Shown here: in pieces, positions 33,868 to 46,205 of the stretch
Position numbering within the stretch: the first letter of the stretch is position 1
Layout: every line of letters begins with the position of its first letter
NCBI GenBank assembly: GCA_963678675.1
Contig: OY783194.1
Location: 10,818,607-10,882,606, forward strand
Direction: 5' to 3'
Length of the DNA: 64,000 nt
Origin: Xiphydria camelus
Taxonomy: Eukaryota; Arthropoda; Insecta; Hymenoptera; Xiphydriidae
Program-made: the position numbers and the translations under genes
Notes under the pieces: model-generated
What the model saw: only the letters and a program-made list of their open reading frames with translations
What the model was told of the DNA's origin: nothing
Databases searched by the model: none

Positions 33868-35216
33868 CGGAGTTATCATCCTTTCTGTAAGTCTCCGATT
33901 TTCAAACCTGTTTCATTTTTGAGTTTGCATTTATGGTGACATTTGAACAGCTAATCATGACCTGCAATATTCGTGCAGGTGAGATATATTCACCAGGATT
34001 TAAGAGCCATAAGACTCGTTTAATACAGCAGAGCGTACGGTCGCAAGTAAAAGTTGTACTACTTTAAAGTCTCCTATTTTTTGAGTCTATGGCAAGGGTA
34101 ACTTTTGATCAGGAGGTCAAACTACAATATATGTGAAGTATGCGACGATTTCAGTAGGTACTGAACCAGTTTCCATAAGATTTGTGCGCTAAAATAATGT
34201 ATATACACAGAAAAAATGAGAAAGAAAATCAGACATTAAAAAATAAAAATCTATGCACATGCACGCACGCACACTCTCGCGCATAAGTATATGCAGGCAA
34301 ACACGTGCTCACAAGATCGCACTTGATCTTGAATGCGTGCTTAAATTGTCTGAAAAAGAGCGTATGGTTTCGAATAAAAAGCGGCAACTTTAAAGTCTCC
34401 CCCCCCCCCTAACTGCTTATTTTTTGTCTGACCTGAATCGTTAGCTCACCAACTACAAAATACGTGATTTTTAGCAAAATTCACAGAAAACCTGATTTTA
34501 CATGATTATTTCGTTCCAATAGATCGTATGACGGAAAGCAAAAGGTATGAACTTTAAGGTCTCAAAACTAAAAAACTGTCCATTTTTCGTTGTTGCGGCA
34601 ATGATAACTTTTGATCAGAACATCAAGATCTACAACATATGTAAAGCCCAGCCAAATTCACGGGGAACCAGTTCCCATAAGGTTTGTGCGGGGTCCTTTT
34701 AACTTATTGAAAATTAAATTTATATACGGATATTATCTATTCTTAAAACTTTAATTGTCAGAATTTTTATCAGAATACGTTCACCCATTAGAGGGTAAAC
34801 CGACCAGTGAATGGACGAATAAGCAAACGGTCATATTCACTAAACGCGGTAAAAAAAATATTAGAATACTTTGCAGAATTGTTATAGCTAAAACTGGTTA
34901 TCATATTCAATGTAAAAGAAGTAAAAATCATTGGAGAAATTAATCGAAGAATGGCATAATGACTGATATACCAGTGAATGGACAAAAATACCAACGAATT
35001 GACAGTGGATCACCAGTGAATATTTATTTATGATACAGGTTAAAGTGCTGAAGAACAAAGGCTTTATAATTATTTTAATTAAACGTTATGCGCTAATCAC
35101 CTCAGTATTGCTTCGATAAAAAAAAATACTTTTTTGTTACTCAGTGCTAAATACTCGGTTTCACGGGCGTCCTCAACGCATGTGAAATCACGTTTCACAC
35201 ACCAATCTGTGAAAGG

Positions 35217-35280
35217 TCGCGCAGTGCGTGAAATAACCTGCACAGTGCGTGAAATAACCTCACAGTGCGTGAAATAAAAG
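35217..35280 (+). repeat. Three ~21-bp tandem units
   Basis: CACAGTGCGTGAAATAACCT-like unit repeated three times. Confidence 0.7.
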
Positions 35281-35397
35281 TGGCACACTCGAGAAATCAC
35301 TGCGATCATTACTTGAAGTTGGCAGTCAGTGTGTCCAACGCCACGCATTCGCAGCACAACTCTACGCAGCTGACGCAAAGTCAGAACCTAACCTAAC

Positions 35398-35681
35398 TTA
35401 ACCCATTCACTGCCGCTGTCGCTTACAAGCGTCAGCGGATGAGTTGCGTGGGTGCCGCTGTCGCTTATAAGCGTTCTATTCCATTCAGGCTTGAACTGGG
35501 CACTGCAGTTACATGTGTATGTGTAGGCTGGCACTTGAGTAAAGATTCTTTGACGTAAATATGCACGTGGTTCGGAATTTTGACGATTTTTATATATTTT
35601 GTTATTGTTAGAACTATTAACTCAAGTGAAATTGGCATGGGGCAAAATGTATTTAAATTAGAGCGGCAGTGAATGTGTTAC
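35398..35681. mobile_element. piggyBac-like MITE
   Basis: Begins TTAACCCATTCACTGCCGCT and ends with the inverse AGCGGCAGTGAATG…TTA. TTAA targets and CCC-starting ends are typical of piggyBac-type elements; the right TTAA has decayed to TTAC. Inside are two copies of CCGCTGTCGCTTAYAAGCG. Confidence 0.65.
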
Positions 35682-37115
35682 AGTTCTTTGTTTGTTTATT
35701 TATTTCTTTTTACTTTAAAAAATACTTGTTTGTAATTTGGGGGCGCTTCGCCCCCCCCCCCCCAACCCCCCGCCAACACCCCGCCCCAAACAACACCCTG
35801 CCCCGAACCCTGTCAATCTCGTATTTGACACTTAGTGACAAAAAATAGAATTCGTCATTCGGGCGTTCGCGCCGTTTTTAACTCGTGTGGTTGCCGCAGT
35901 CGTTAAAAACAGCGCTTCACGCCCTCATAACGAAAATAACTATTACATTGAGAGAGAAGTGAGTAGTAAAATTGACATAATAGCAAGATTGAATTTTCCT
36001 AGTTGCTAGTACCATATTTACAATTAAATAGACCGTGAATGCTGTCAAAATGAATTTTGTTGCACGGTTATAGGAACAATAAGATTGTCGTATGTGATAG
36101 CCATAAACCACGGTTAAATTAACCACAAAAGTAGATCAATAATATTACTGCATAGTCGTGTTAACTATATAAAAAAAAGGTTTGGGACATTTATCGACCA
36201 TGCTGCAGGTTGACCTGGTTGCAATAATCTTAATCTCTTGTTACTACAATATAACCAGAATCTTACTATTTAGAACAACTATGAAATCGCGGTTGGCGCC
36301 AAAATTGTCCACGATTTCTGATGAAATTATAGTTCTATCAACCAGATTTTTCTCTGAGTTACTTTACTTATATTATTATTATTAGGACGACTAAATGGAG
36401 CATAAACATAAAGTTTTTTGACATTTTGACTTAAATGTTATCATCATTTCTAGCGATCAAATTAACTTCACTTCTCCTCAGCCTAAACAGTCTTTTCCCA
36501 AATTCATAGTAAAAAATTGAGTTCTGAAAGCCGATGCATCCAGAACTCCAAGGCATCCATTCAAAAACCAAAATAAAAATTTATCAATGAATACTCTGAA
36601 ATAAATATAAAGGATTAATGCTTTGAGCTTTGAATAAATGACTTAAAAATTTAATGTGTGAATTCAATTTTTCAATTTTTTTCGTTAACTAGCACGTCGA
36701 TGTTGATGTGTCCATTCATTGGAAAGAGGTTACAATACGACACCAGTGAATAAATATGACTAATTACAGCGTATTTTTGCATATTTATTCAAAATCTTTG
36801 CAAAAAGTTAAAGAAAATCTCTATATCTATATATAAAATCTAATACTTATCTTTGAAAATTGTTGAAAGCACTATTTAGATCTTAAGATTATTACCACGA
36901 TGAAACTGTACTGTTAGTATTTTTCATTCTAGAGGCTTATCATAAACTAGAAAAACTTCTGCTGTCATCAAAATTTTATAAAAATCAACATCGATCCTAA
37001 CGCCATTTGTGATTGTTTTTCTTAATTTCAGTAATTTAGTCGTTTTTTAATTTCTAGTGTATAAGTGAGTTTGTATCCGTTCAGTGGTCCCCATCCATTT
37101 ACTGGTAGGTTTACC

Positions 37116-37465
37116 TTATCTCTTAAAGGCAAATTAATGTTAACATTTAGAAGAGTTTACAATTTCGATCAAAAATATATCACGTCATCGAGCTTTTGTC
37201 AAATTATAATTCAAAGAATCGTTTTTGATTTAATTGGCAATATGACAAATTGTATACGATCAATTATTTTCGACGAATTATTTTTAACAATTCTATTGCA
37301 GTACACGTATGTAGTTTCATTAATGAATTTAATTAGTTTTACAGCAAAATAAACTATTTTAGCATATTTCATTCACAATTTCGTGACCTTAATTATGACA
37401 AACATCAACGCGCGATCTTTACACGATAATCTAGTAAATGCGTGTTTAAAACTGCCGATTTGGTA
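37116..37465. other. AT-rich spacer
   Basis: Nothing recognised. Confidence 0.4.
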
Positions 37466-37902
37466 ACAAAATTGCGGAAGTTTTTTTCTCGACGGTTTTA
37501 TATGTTTTTGGGGCTGCTGAATCCGAATTTATAGTTTGCTGCCTTGTAGGAGGTCGGCTTCATAGCCAAAAATGCAAAAAATCTGAATTTTTCAGCACTT
37601 TTTTCAGTTTTTTGCTTATATCTCAAAAACGGTACGTTTTTTGATGATGAGTGTTCTATACAAAATTAAAGTAAATAAAATTTCCTATAAAATGCACTGG
37701 TCATCTTTGATTTTCTAACAAGCGGTAACGACGCTAGAGCTCGCTAAAAAAAACGATTTTTTGGTACTTTTACAAAAACACCCAGTCCCACCTCTTACAA
37801 ATCGAGAAATATACAAGTTATGAACAAAAAACTTTATTTCACGGGAAAGAGCTCTCTAAAACGTGACAGCACCGCCATTGTTTGCAGGCCGACCTAAAGC
37901 GG

Positions 37903-38228
37903 GGTCTACACACACAGTTTTTACAACGATTTACCTGTGCAGTTCTAAAACGTACAGTTTTCTGATTGCCGTCCACATACAACAGTTTTGGACATAAACA
38001 TTTACAGTTTTCAGTTTACGCGTCGCAGTCATGGAAGAAGTTCTTCTCTGGTCAGTTTTTGCAATTTGCCTACCAAGGAAGAAGCAAAGAAATAAACAAT
38101 TTAATCGTAAAATACGACCAAAATGGTCTCGATCCTGGCTTCTGCAGAGAAACAAGTTTTCTCATGTGCGGCTACTTCGCAAATTGCTAGATGAAACGTA
38201 CGTATGCATTAGCGAAGATCGACCATGA
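37903..38228 (+). pseudogene. PIF/Harbinger fragment (5' end and transposase start)
   Basis: A repeated phrase 'ACAGTTTT' marks a subterminal region from the GGGTCTACACACACAG end at about 37904. The frame 38031-38228 begins MEEVLLWSVFAICLPRKK and continues to RSWLLQRNKFSHVRLLRKLL, matching the start of HARBI1-like transposases (RxWxxRRxxFxHxxLLxEL). The catalytic region is absent. Inserted in the long-TIR element, perhaps within its gene. Confidence 0.6.
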
Positions 38229-38468
38229 TGAATTAAAATTAGTAAAGTCGATGATTTCTCTCTAGAAACTTGCAAAAAACTGCGTAAAAAACTGACATTT
38301 ACGTCTACACGCTCAGGTGAGTCTACTGTAGAATCGCAGTGTGTAATTAAAAGAAAGAATGAATGCTTTGGTGGGCAATTAGAAATGTTTAGACAAAGAG
38401 TGAAGCGTGACTGCGAGCGTTTATTCGAAGGTATTAAGTGGCTGCGTGATGCGCTGTAAGGCGGAAGC

Positions 38469-39412
38469 GTGGTTCCTTTCGACCAAGCAGAAACTGCAGT
38501 TCAGAAGAGTGTTGCCAACCACATGCTCTTTCTCCATGCAATGAGTGGTTGCGACTCTACGTCCGCGTTATTCAACCAAGGCAAGATTAAATTTGTCAAG
38601 ACCCTTACCAAAAATCCGGATCTGGAATCATATGTTACGAACTTCAGTAATCCTTCAGCTCATCCAAATGAAATAACAGCTGCTAATGAAAAATTTCTGG
38701 TTGCCCTTTATAACGTTAATCCAACCCCCCAACCATAACACTCAACAAACTGAGGTACAAGCAATACTTGACATCAACCTACAAGGCATCAGCAAACAGC
38801 GTCCTTACCTCCCACTGAAGCTGCTGCTCAACAACACGCCTTCAGGGTTTTTCATCAGGTGCAGCAGTGGATGGGAAACTATTTGGATCCAGAAAAGTGG
38901 GGTTGGAAATTGACAAAAAATGGGTTGGTTCCCATTACCACACCGAAACCTCCGGCTCCCGAGAGGCTTCTCCAGCTTATATCTTGCAAATGCAAGACAG
39001 GTTGCCAAGGTCGGTGTGGGTGTAAGCGCGCAGGACTATTCTGCACAAAACTGTGTCCGCAATGTGAAGGGTCGTGCTCCAACATCGACGATAGTTATGA
39101 TGCAGAAGACGAAGGCGATCTAGATGAGCCACTTCCAGTCTCACTGCCTGAAGCAGCTGAAGAGATAGAAGGTAGGTATTAATTCATGTAATATTTTGCA
39201 ACATTATGCATCTTTACTTAGTTTGTTCTAGTTTTACACTTCTCAATATAATCATTTTTTCAGTGGAAGAACAGCCACAATTCACTATTCAGCCTGGATC
39301 TTCCACAGCTCCTGACCCTTTGTTTGGACCTTCGATTGCCCAAGACCCTTCACCTGGACCTTCTAGTGCCAAAGAAACATCGTTTGGACCACCCAAAACC
39401 AAACAGAAATGA
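38469..39412 (+). pseudogene. PIN/FEN-like, Cys-rich protein, C-terminal half
   Basis: Frame 1 (38469-38738) has LHAMSGCDSTSALFNQGK, a motif resembling the C-terminal metal site of PIN/FEN-like nucleases. After frameshifts near 38715 and 38800, the frame 38859-39182 has WGWKLTKNGLVP and a cysteine-rich array (CKCKTGCQGRCGCKRAGLFC…CPQCEG). A likely intron (GTAGGT near 39171 to TTTTTTCAG at 39263) leads to a Pro/Ser-rich tail ending at 39412. I have seen this protein type in many insect and cnidarian predictions without a named function. Related N-terminal pieces lie at 52340-52746 and possibly 56390-56902. Nuclease function is a hypothesis. Confidence 0.6.
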
Positions 39413-40860
39413 CCAAATTAACTACGGCCATGACGTCAGGTTAGTTATATTTTATTTATACTATAACAATTTTCTTCTATAGTACTTATGTTCTACCGCT
39501 AAATGCCTCATTTTTTTCAGATGGAAGACCCACTCAAAGTAATGATGATCCTGGGTACATCTTTACATCATTTCGTGATACATGCGTATAGATTTCATGT
39601 ATATAGCTAGCTTTATTTTCAGGTTAATGTACCTAATAAGTTTTAAATATAATTTCTTAATGTTTTTATAAAGCATGGCTTGCCATTTAACTTATTCAAA
39701 AGAAGCTTCTTCTTACAAAAATCTTTATGAGAAAATTAAATATTGCAGACGTCTTTTTTGTGATATATAATATACTTATACGTGATATAAGGGTTTATTA
39801 ACATATATTTCTCGGGTTGCAGGGGATGAAAGTTGGTGTTTTTGACGTTTTTGTGAAAATATAAAAAAAATCACTGGTTTTCACTGAGCTCTAGCGCGGA
39901 GACCGCTTATTATAAAATCAAAGATGACCAGTGCATTTTGTAGGAAATTTTATTTACTTTAATTTTGTATAGAACGCTCATCTTCAAAAAACGTACAGTT
40001 TTTGAGATATAAGCAAAAAACTGAAAAAAGTGCTGAAAAATTCAGATTTTTTGCGTTTTTGGCTATGAAGCCGACCTCCTACAAGGCAGCAAACTATAAA
40101 TTTGGATTCAGCAGCCCCAAAAACATATAAAACCGTCGAGAAAAAAACTTCCGCAATTTTGTTTTGGTCAAACTACCATTTGACTACACTACGAGTGCAT
40201 TCCGTACGTGAGATCTTTTATATTCTATAAATACGTAACATTATGTTTAAAAGTCACTGGATCTCTAAAACACTACCTATTGGGTTGTTCGAAAAGTAAT
40301 ATCCTTTTCTTCGTGAATTTCAAAGTGATTTTATTAATATAAATAACAAACATCAATCAATGGTATATTGACCATTTTGTTGGATGACCTTTCCCCATCT
40401 ATTAGACAACTGCATAATTCCGCGTTCGAAGAAAGTTTGGTCTTTAGAGGCAAAAAAATGAATCAACTTATTTTTGATAGCCTTATCTGAATCGAGTATC
40501 TTTCCATTTAAATGGTTTTGAAGAGAACGGAATAAATAGTAATTTGATGGTGCAAGGTCCGGGCTATAAGGTCGATGAGGCATTACTTCTCAGTCAACTC
40601 CAACAATTTTTGGCGAGTGGCCAAAGGTGTCTGCGGTCTGGCGTTATCGTGATGGAAAATAACGCCTTTACGACTTGCCAGTTTTAGTCGTTTTTTCTTC
40701 ACTTCTTGATTTAATTGCATTAGCTGATGAGACTTTTGAATACACTTTTGAATTGATAGTTTGGTTCCTTTATAAAAATAATACCTTTATACCGGATGTC
40801 CCGTTCTGTACTGGCCAGTTGCAGGGATCTTGAAATTTACCTTCGGCCAGGCTTGGTCGG

Positions 40861-41084
40861 TACTCGAGTCATTTATACCGGTAGAAGTCGAGACAGTAGT
40901 CAGAGTTGGTGTCAATTCGGTAGATCGAAGCGTCCAACCTCGAGATCGTGAATTTGTGAATTATGGTGAGTAATTTCCATTATTCACAAATTCACAATTT
41001 CGAGGTTAGACGCTTCGACCTCCCGAATTGACACCAGCTCTAACTACCGACTCGACTTCTACCGGTATAAATGACTCGAGTAGG
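40861..41084. mobile_element. Foldback MITE
   Basis: Two ~105-bp arms beginning TACTCGAGTCATTTATACCGG in inverse orientation with a short tip near 40970. Confidence 0.8.
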
Positions 41085-41676
41085 GGAGACCGGGGTTCGT
41101 TGTTACAGGGGTTGGTTGTTACAATTAGTATAAAATGCGCACCAAGAATAATACAGCGCTACCATTAGCATCATATGTTCAGCGCACGCGGCACAATCTT
41201 TCAGTAAAGTTGTGTGCAACTTGGCTGTGTCGTTATCGAATAAATAACACTTATTTGTCTTTTGACCGCTTTAATGATATTTTATATACGGTGTAACGAC
41301 GCTACTCGGCGCTACCCGGGTAGTCGCACACTTCGGCACGCTCTCTGACTGGCTCCGCTCGGACAAGGTATTGAGATAATGAAATGTTGGGCGCCAGGTG
41401 TTCCGAAACACCAAAGAAAGTCGAGATCGATAACAGTCAGATCACGTGAACCGGAAACGGAACTCCGCTAGCTCAGCCCCGTATCGGCAAAGTAGAGGGG
41501 CGGGGTCTCAAGACAAAGAAACGAATTTGAGGCGATTCATAACAAGAAAATAACACAGCTTTATTGGAGATCTTCTTATACACTACTGGTTAGTCTAAGA
41601 GCCTAACGGCTACGGCAAGGTCGGGCTTCAAAACCGTCCTTATCGCGAAACTAACAAGCAGAATAACCGACAATAA

Positions 41677-42148
41677 TTCGCGGGAGAGATAGGAACGGTA
41701 GCTGCGACAAATTCGCGAGGGAAGAGGAACGTTAGCCGGAGAAATTCGCGGGAGAGATAGGAACGGTAGCCGCGACAAATTCGCGAGGGAAGAGGAACGT
41801 TAGCTGGAGAAATTCGCGGGAGAGATAGGAACGATAGCCGCGAAAAATTCGCGAGGGAAGAGGAACGTTAGCAGGAGAAATTCGTGGGAGAGATAGGAAC
41901 GATAGCCGCGAAAAATTCGCGAGGGAATAGGAACGTTAGCCGGAGAAATTCGCGGGAGAGAGAGGAACGATAGCCGCGACAAATTCGCGAGGGAAGAGGA
42001 ACGTTAGCCGGAGAAATTCGCGGGAGAGGTAGGAACGGTAGCCGCGACAAATTCGCGAGGGAAGAGGAACGTTAGCCGGAGAAATTCGCGGGAGAGGTAG
42101 GAACGGTAGCCGCGACAAATTCGTGAGGGAAAAGAAATTCGCGGGAGA
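41677..42148. repeat. 68-bp minisatellite
   Basis: About 6.9 units of 68 bp, each made of two related halves (TTCGCGGGAGAGATAGGAAC… and TTCGCGAGGGAAGAGGAACG…). The same peptide-like reading occurs in successive frames because 68 is not a multiple of 3, so the small ORFs here are not genes. It lies at the edge of the first LTR-like block, and the second block lacks it. Confidence 0.9.
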
Positions 42149-42159
42149 GAATCAACCAC

Positions 42160-43400
42160 CCTTAGCGGAGAACAGAGAGTCGAGCGCACGAGCTATTTTA
42201 TGCTATATTTTGCCGCACTAAGGGCACTCTTTTCTATTAATCGATAACGCGCTCGATAGCGCACGGAACGAAACGAAGACGGTATTACCGCACTACCGAC
42301 GCGCACTATCCTGCCGACGATAACGCGGGCTAAACTCGTCTCAGGGAATTCGGTCGCCTCGTGCTACCGAATTTCCCGAGCATCCCCTGATACTACAACC
42401 GCGAACTAAATCGCTAAACGATAAATGATTACTATTAACGCGCGACACAAGATACTACGAAAAGAAAACTCTAAGAACGCCACGGGTCCATCACCCGCAC
42501 TCACGGAACGAAACGATAGGCCATCCGAGGGCAAGGGAAATCTAAATTTCTAGTACAATCTCGGCCACGTGTCGCGAACAAAGGAGCCGGCTTACCGGAA
42601 CGGAGGATCTGCTGCTGCTGTGGCGATGGGGCACGTGGGGTCGCTTCGCTGGTCCGCACGAGATAGGAAGATTCCAGTGATCGCTGCGGCTCGCTAGGCG
42701 GCGAGGGCCTGTCCCCACTCCTAGTAGACCCTTTCCGCGATTTTAATTGGTGATCGATGTCCCCCATCGATTTGCATGCGCGACGCTCTGGTTTTCGCTG
42801 CGCGCCCGCTCCGTCAATCGTCAATCGAAGGAAACTAGTTCCTTCCTGGTTGGCGCGGATACGCGCGCAGCTCGCTGGATTCAATCGTGGCTCCGGAACT
42901 GTCCCCTCACGGATGACAGCTTATGAATCCCTCCGGAACATTCCCCTGCGGGATCACGCGGAGGATCCCGATACGAGGCTAGCTTCTGGAGATTCCTCCG
43001 GAACATTCCCCTGTGGGATCACGCGGAGAATCTCGAGGTGAGGCTTAGCCTCCAAGCGGTCCATCCGTGCCGAAGAAGCGGGGTGCCTGTCTAAACAGGG
43101 TACGTTCCTCGCCGGGTACGCTGCTCAGTTGCAAGTCCCAGTCCTGCGCCTGGCAGGGAAGTCGTGTGCATTTCGCCGCACGGCATCTGGCGCTCGTTGC
43201 AGCCCCTTGGTCCTCCAGCTCCAGCGTCTTTTAGGTCGAATTACTGATCTCGCTACGGTATTCCGCTATGTCGCCCCTACTATTACAAAAATTTCTAACG
43301 CGCTAAAATTTCTTATACTAAATGCTATCCTGGGGATGGCGGAATCAGCGAAGCGACGTTAGGGAATCGGCCAAATTGTAACGTGCACGAAGTGCACCGA
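42160..43400 (-). repeat. LTR-like block, copy 1
   Basis: About 1.2 kb, direct copy of 44995-46205 with moderate divergence. Shared blocks include CGGCCACGTGTCGC, GGTGATCGATKTCCCCC, CTCCGGAACATTCCCCTG (twice per copy) and CTGGGGATGGCGGAA, and both end ATTGTAACGTGCACGA. No gag or pol lies between the copies; instead pogo transposase sequence does. Confidence 0.65.
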
Positions 43401-43624
43401 GTGACGGAATTCGGAGGGTCGATTCATGCTGCTTGGTAGTATCGATCATAAATAACTCGCCGTAAGTGCTAGTAACACGAAAGATTCCTCCTATATTGGT
43501 CTCCCCCCCTAAAAAATTATAAAAGTTATTTTGTTGCCAACGGCCCATGCGGGTGTATTGGAACTGCAAATAAATCCGGTTGGATGGTACAAGAGGACTT
43601 TGTAATTTTTTTTGGAACATTTTA

Positions 43625-44031
43625 TTAACCCTTCGTCACTCGCTAGAAACCTACGACCTTAGGTGATCGCATGGCGAGCGCTGAGCCGCCGTGCTAAACG
43701 GAGCACGCTGTTGCCACATTACCGGCTACTTTGCACTGAACGGGAGACGAATGTAAGTGCGTCGTGGCAACACTGTATCTCGAGCGTTTGCCGGAGAGCT
43801 ACCCGCACTGGGCGGCTCGGCGCCGCTTTTCTGTTCGTTCGAACAATTATCATTTTTTTTAGTTGTGCAAGTGTATTTTTTGAAAAATTATAGCCACTGG
43901 CCGTTTCAGAAATGTTTAAAGGAGGTATTTATATTTTTTTCGAATTTTTCTAATAGTAAAAAATATACAAAATCACTTAAAATGTAAAAAACGGCGGCGC
44001 CGCGCTCATATAGCGAGTGATGAAGGGTTAA
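43625..44031. mobile_element. piggyBac-like MITE in the pogo transposase
   Basis: TTAA at both borders (43625-43628, 44028-44031) and inverted ends CCCTTCGTCACTCGCTA. The transposase frame continues on both sides (EHFI…/HTRC…), so the insertion is exact. Confidence 0.85.
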
Positions 44032-44994
44032 ACATACAAGGTGCACCAAGCAAAGGCCTATTTTGCTCCTTTTAGATAATCACGACTCACCTCTTTCTAT
44101 TAAAGGCATAGACCTTTGTAGAGATAGTGGTGTAGTAGTTTTATCTTTGCCATCGCACTGTTCACACTAGTTACAGCCTCTGGATAGGTCTGTCTACGGT
44201 CCATTAAAAAAATACGTAAATAGTTTGTGATTCTTGGATGAGGAACAATCCGAAAAAGACCATGTCAATATACCACATACCTGGAATTGTGCGAGATGCT
44301 TTACCATTAACTGCGACGCTAAAAAAACATTCAATCAGGATTTCGCGTTTCCGGAATTTATCCCTTGAACAGATATATCTTTAATGATGATGAGTTTCTT
44401 ACAAGTTCTGTAACAGATCGTCCTATAATCCTAATCTTAACAACCAAGAAACAACTCAGTCGGACCGAACTACCAATGAACCCAAATTGTCTGTCATTTT
44501 GGATGCAGCTAATAGGGAAGAAACAAATCAATCGGGCAAAAATACCAGTAAGGTAAATGTCCCTATCCTCGTTTCTGCCCCCATTCCCGCTCATTTTGCA
44601 GATTTATGGAAATAACAACATTTTGATCGTTTATCAATTAATAATAATATGTGCGATAAATAGCTTACTATGTGACGAATACGTTTCAATGATTCAAAAA
44701 GTGAATAATTACGAACAAAAATAATAAGAGTTTATTTGAGTGGACCTCTGCAACCAATTGCATTCTTACAAGCTAGGTTAGGCCAGACACTTTGTTATGG
44801 ACGCTTATATTTTGACTTGAAACGACTTCATTACAAAGTAAATGTACTCCAAACATAAAATACAACATTAACAATTGAAAAAGTGAAAAGACAGCAGATA
44901 ATAACCGAATTCGCACCGATCGCGGAGATACGCCCGAAGACAACTCGCTCGGAACAAAGAGAATCACTAGAACTAACGGTAATCGCGGATCGAT

Positions 44995-46205
44995 ACTAGA
45001 CAGCAGAGAGTAAAGAGTCGAGAGTCGAGCACACGGAATGCCTCACAAAGATATCATCGTACTATCGGCACTAGATATTCTCCTACGCCGGTAACCGCAC
45101 TACCGGCGCTAAATATTCTATAATACTAAATTGGTAGCGAGCTCAATTCGTCTCAGGAAATTCGGTTGCCAGATGCTACCGAATTTCTCAAGCATCTCCA
45201 GATATAATAGCTTAAACGATATCACTACGCGATCACACACGATCGACGACTAATACGCGAAAAAAAAAGATAAAGATACTACGATATTAACACGGGTACA
45301 CGGGTCCGCTACCTCCACGCAATATACGATAAACGATAAACGGTAGGCCTTTCAAGGACAATACGATACGAAAAGAGACTCTAAGAGTTACTCTATTCAC
45401 GGCCACGTGTCGCTAATAAGGAATCGGCTTACCGGGAAAATTCCGCAGTTGACTACTGGGCAGTTGACGTCCGTTCACACCGCTGGTCCGCACGAAAGAG
45501 GAAGAGTCCAGGGATCGTTTCGGCTCGTTAGGCGGAGAGAAGGCCCTTCCCCACTCTAGGAGCCCTTTACGTGATCTAATTGGTGATCGATTTCCCCCGC
45601 TGATTTGCATGCGCGACGCTGCTATTACCGCTGCGCGCCCGCTCCGTAGATCGCCAATCGAAGACAATATCGCCTTCCTTGTTGGTTCGGATGCGTGCGC
45701 AGCTCGCTGGATTTCTTCGTGGCTCCGGAACTATCCCCTCACGAATGACGACTTGATGGATGCCTCCGGAACATTCCCCTGCGGGATCACGCGGAGGATC
45801 CCGATACGGAGTTAGCCTTCGAAGATTCCTCCGGAACATTCCCCTGTGGGATCACGTGGAGAATCTCGATGCGACGCTAACTCCCAAGTGGTCCATCCGT
45901 GCCGAAGAAACGGGGTGCCTGTCTACACAGGTTACGTTCCTCGCCGGGTACGCTGCTCGTCTGCAAGTCCCAGTCCTGCGCCTGGCAGGGAAGTCGTAGG
46001 CATCTTGCCACACGGCATCTGGCGCTCGTTGCAGCCCCTTGTCCTCCAGCTCCAGCGTCCTTGTAGCTCTATCTTAGTCTTACAGATCTAGATACGGCAG
46101 CCGGTTCTAACAAAACTAATTATTAATGCTCTAAATCATGCTCTGGGGATGGCGGAACCGGCGGTGCGACGTGAGGACTGTGTCACATTGTAACGTGCAC
46201 GATTT
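44995..46205 (-). repeat. LTR-like block, copy 2
   Basis: Partner of 42160-43400, same orientation. Because pogo coding sequence lies between the blocks and continues beyond this one, the two appear to be separate solo insertions rather than the two ends of one retrotransposon. Similarity begins around 44995; the true end could be as far left as ~44640. Confidence 0.6.

Larger units (their letters stand above)
26399..34700. mobile_element. Mutator-like element, ~580-bp inverted ends
   Basis: Ends are inverted copies beginning AAAGGACCCCGCACAAACC; similarity extends about 580 bp (26399-26985 and 34115-34700). AACTTATTG flanks both sides (26390-26398 and 34701-34709), a 9-bp duplication as expected for Mutator-like elements; the right end has one extra T. 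Inside are a second inverted repeat (27003-28330), a Gypsy retrotransposon and a broken SWIM-finger gene. No Mutator transposase core is left. The name rests on long ends plus duplication length. Confidence 0.7.
34795..37115. mobile_element. Terminal-inverted-repeat element with ACCAGTGAATGGAC motifs
   Basis: The left end (GGTAAACCGACCAGTGAATG) and the right end near 37088-37115 are inverse copies at 20 of about 22 bases. The same motif recurs inside near 34971, 35013 and 36706-36752 (inverse). No coding frame of note. It contains the TTAA MITE below. Confidence 0.55.
37466..40165 (+). mobile_element. Long-TIR element carrying a nuclease-like gene
   Basis: Ends are inverse copies of about 360 bp: 37466-37820 and 39825-40165, starting ACAAAATTGCGGAAG and including 'TTTTTGGGGCTGCTGAATCC' and 'GGAGGTCGGCTTCATAGCC'. 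The middle holds a Harbinger fragment and then a broken gene with a PIN/FEN-like motif and Cys-rich tail. Flanks show a loose 'TTTGGT' similarity but no clean target duplication. The superfamily is not identified. Confidence 0.65.

Noticed and set aside
35385..35401. Telomere-like CCTAACCTAAC
   Set aside because: Only two short imperfect units, inside a MITE flank; insect telomeres are long TTAGG arrays.
35740..35830. C-rich tract as a promoter or CpG island
   Set aside because: A simple C run with ACCCCGCC decay; no gene follows.
41677..42148. CRISPR-like array
   Set aside because: Units are contiguous without unique spacers and the DNA is eukaryotic.
41590..42189. Series of overlapping small proline/arginine-rich ORFs
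   Set aside because: Produced by the 68-bp minisatellite read in successive frames.
42160..46205. One LTR retrotransposon with two LTRs
   Set aside because: Between the blocks is pogo transposase sequence that continues beyond the second block, and there is no gag or pol.
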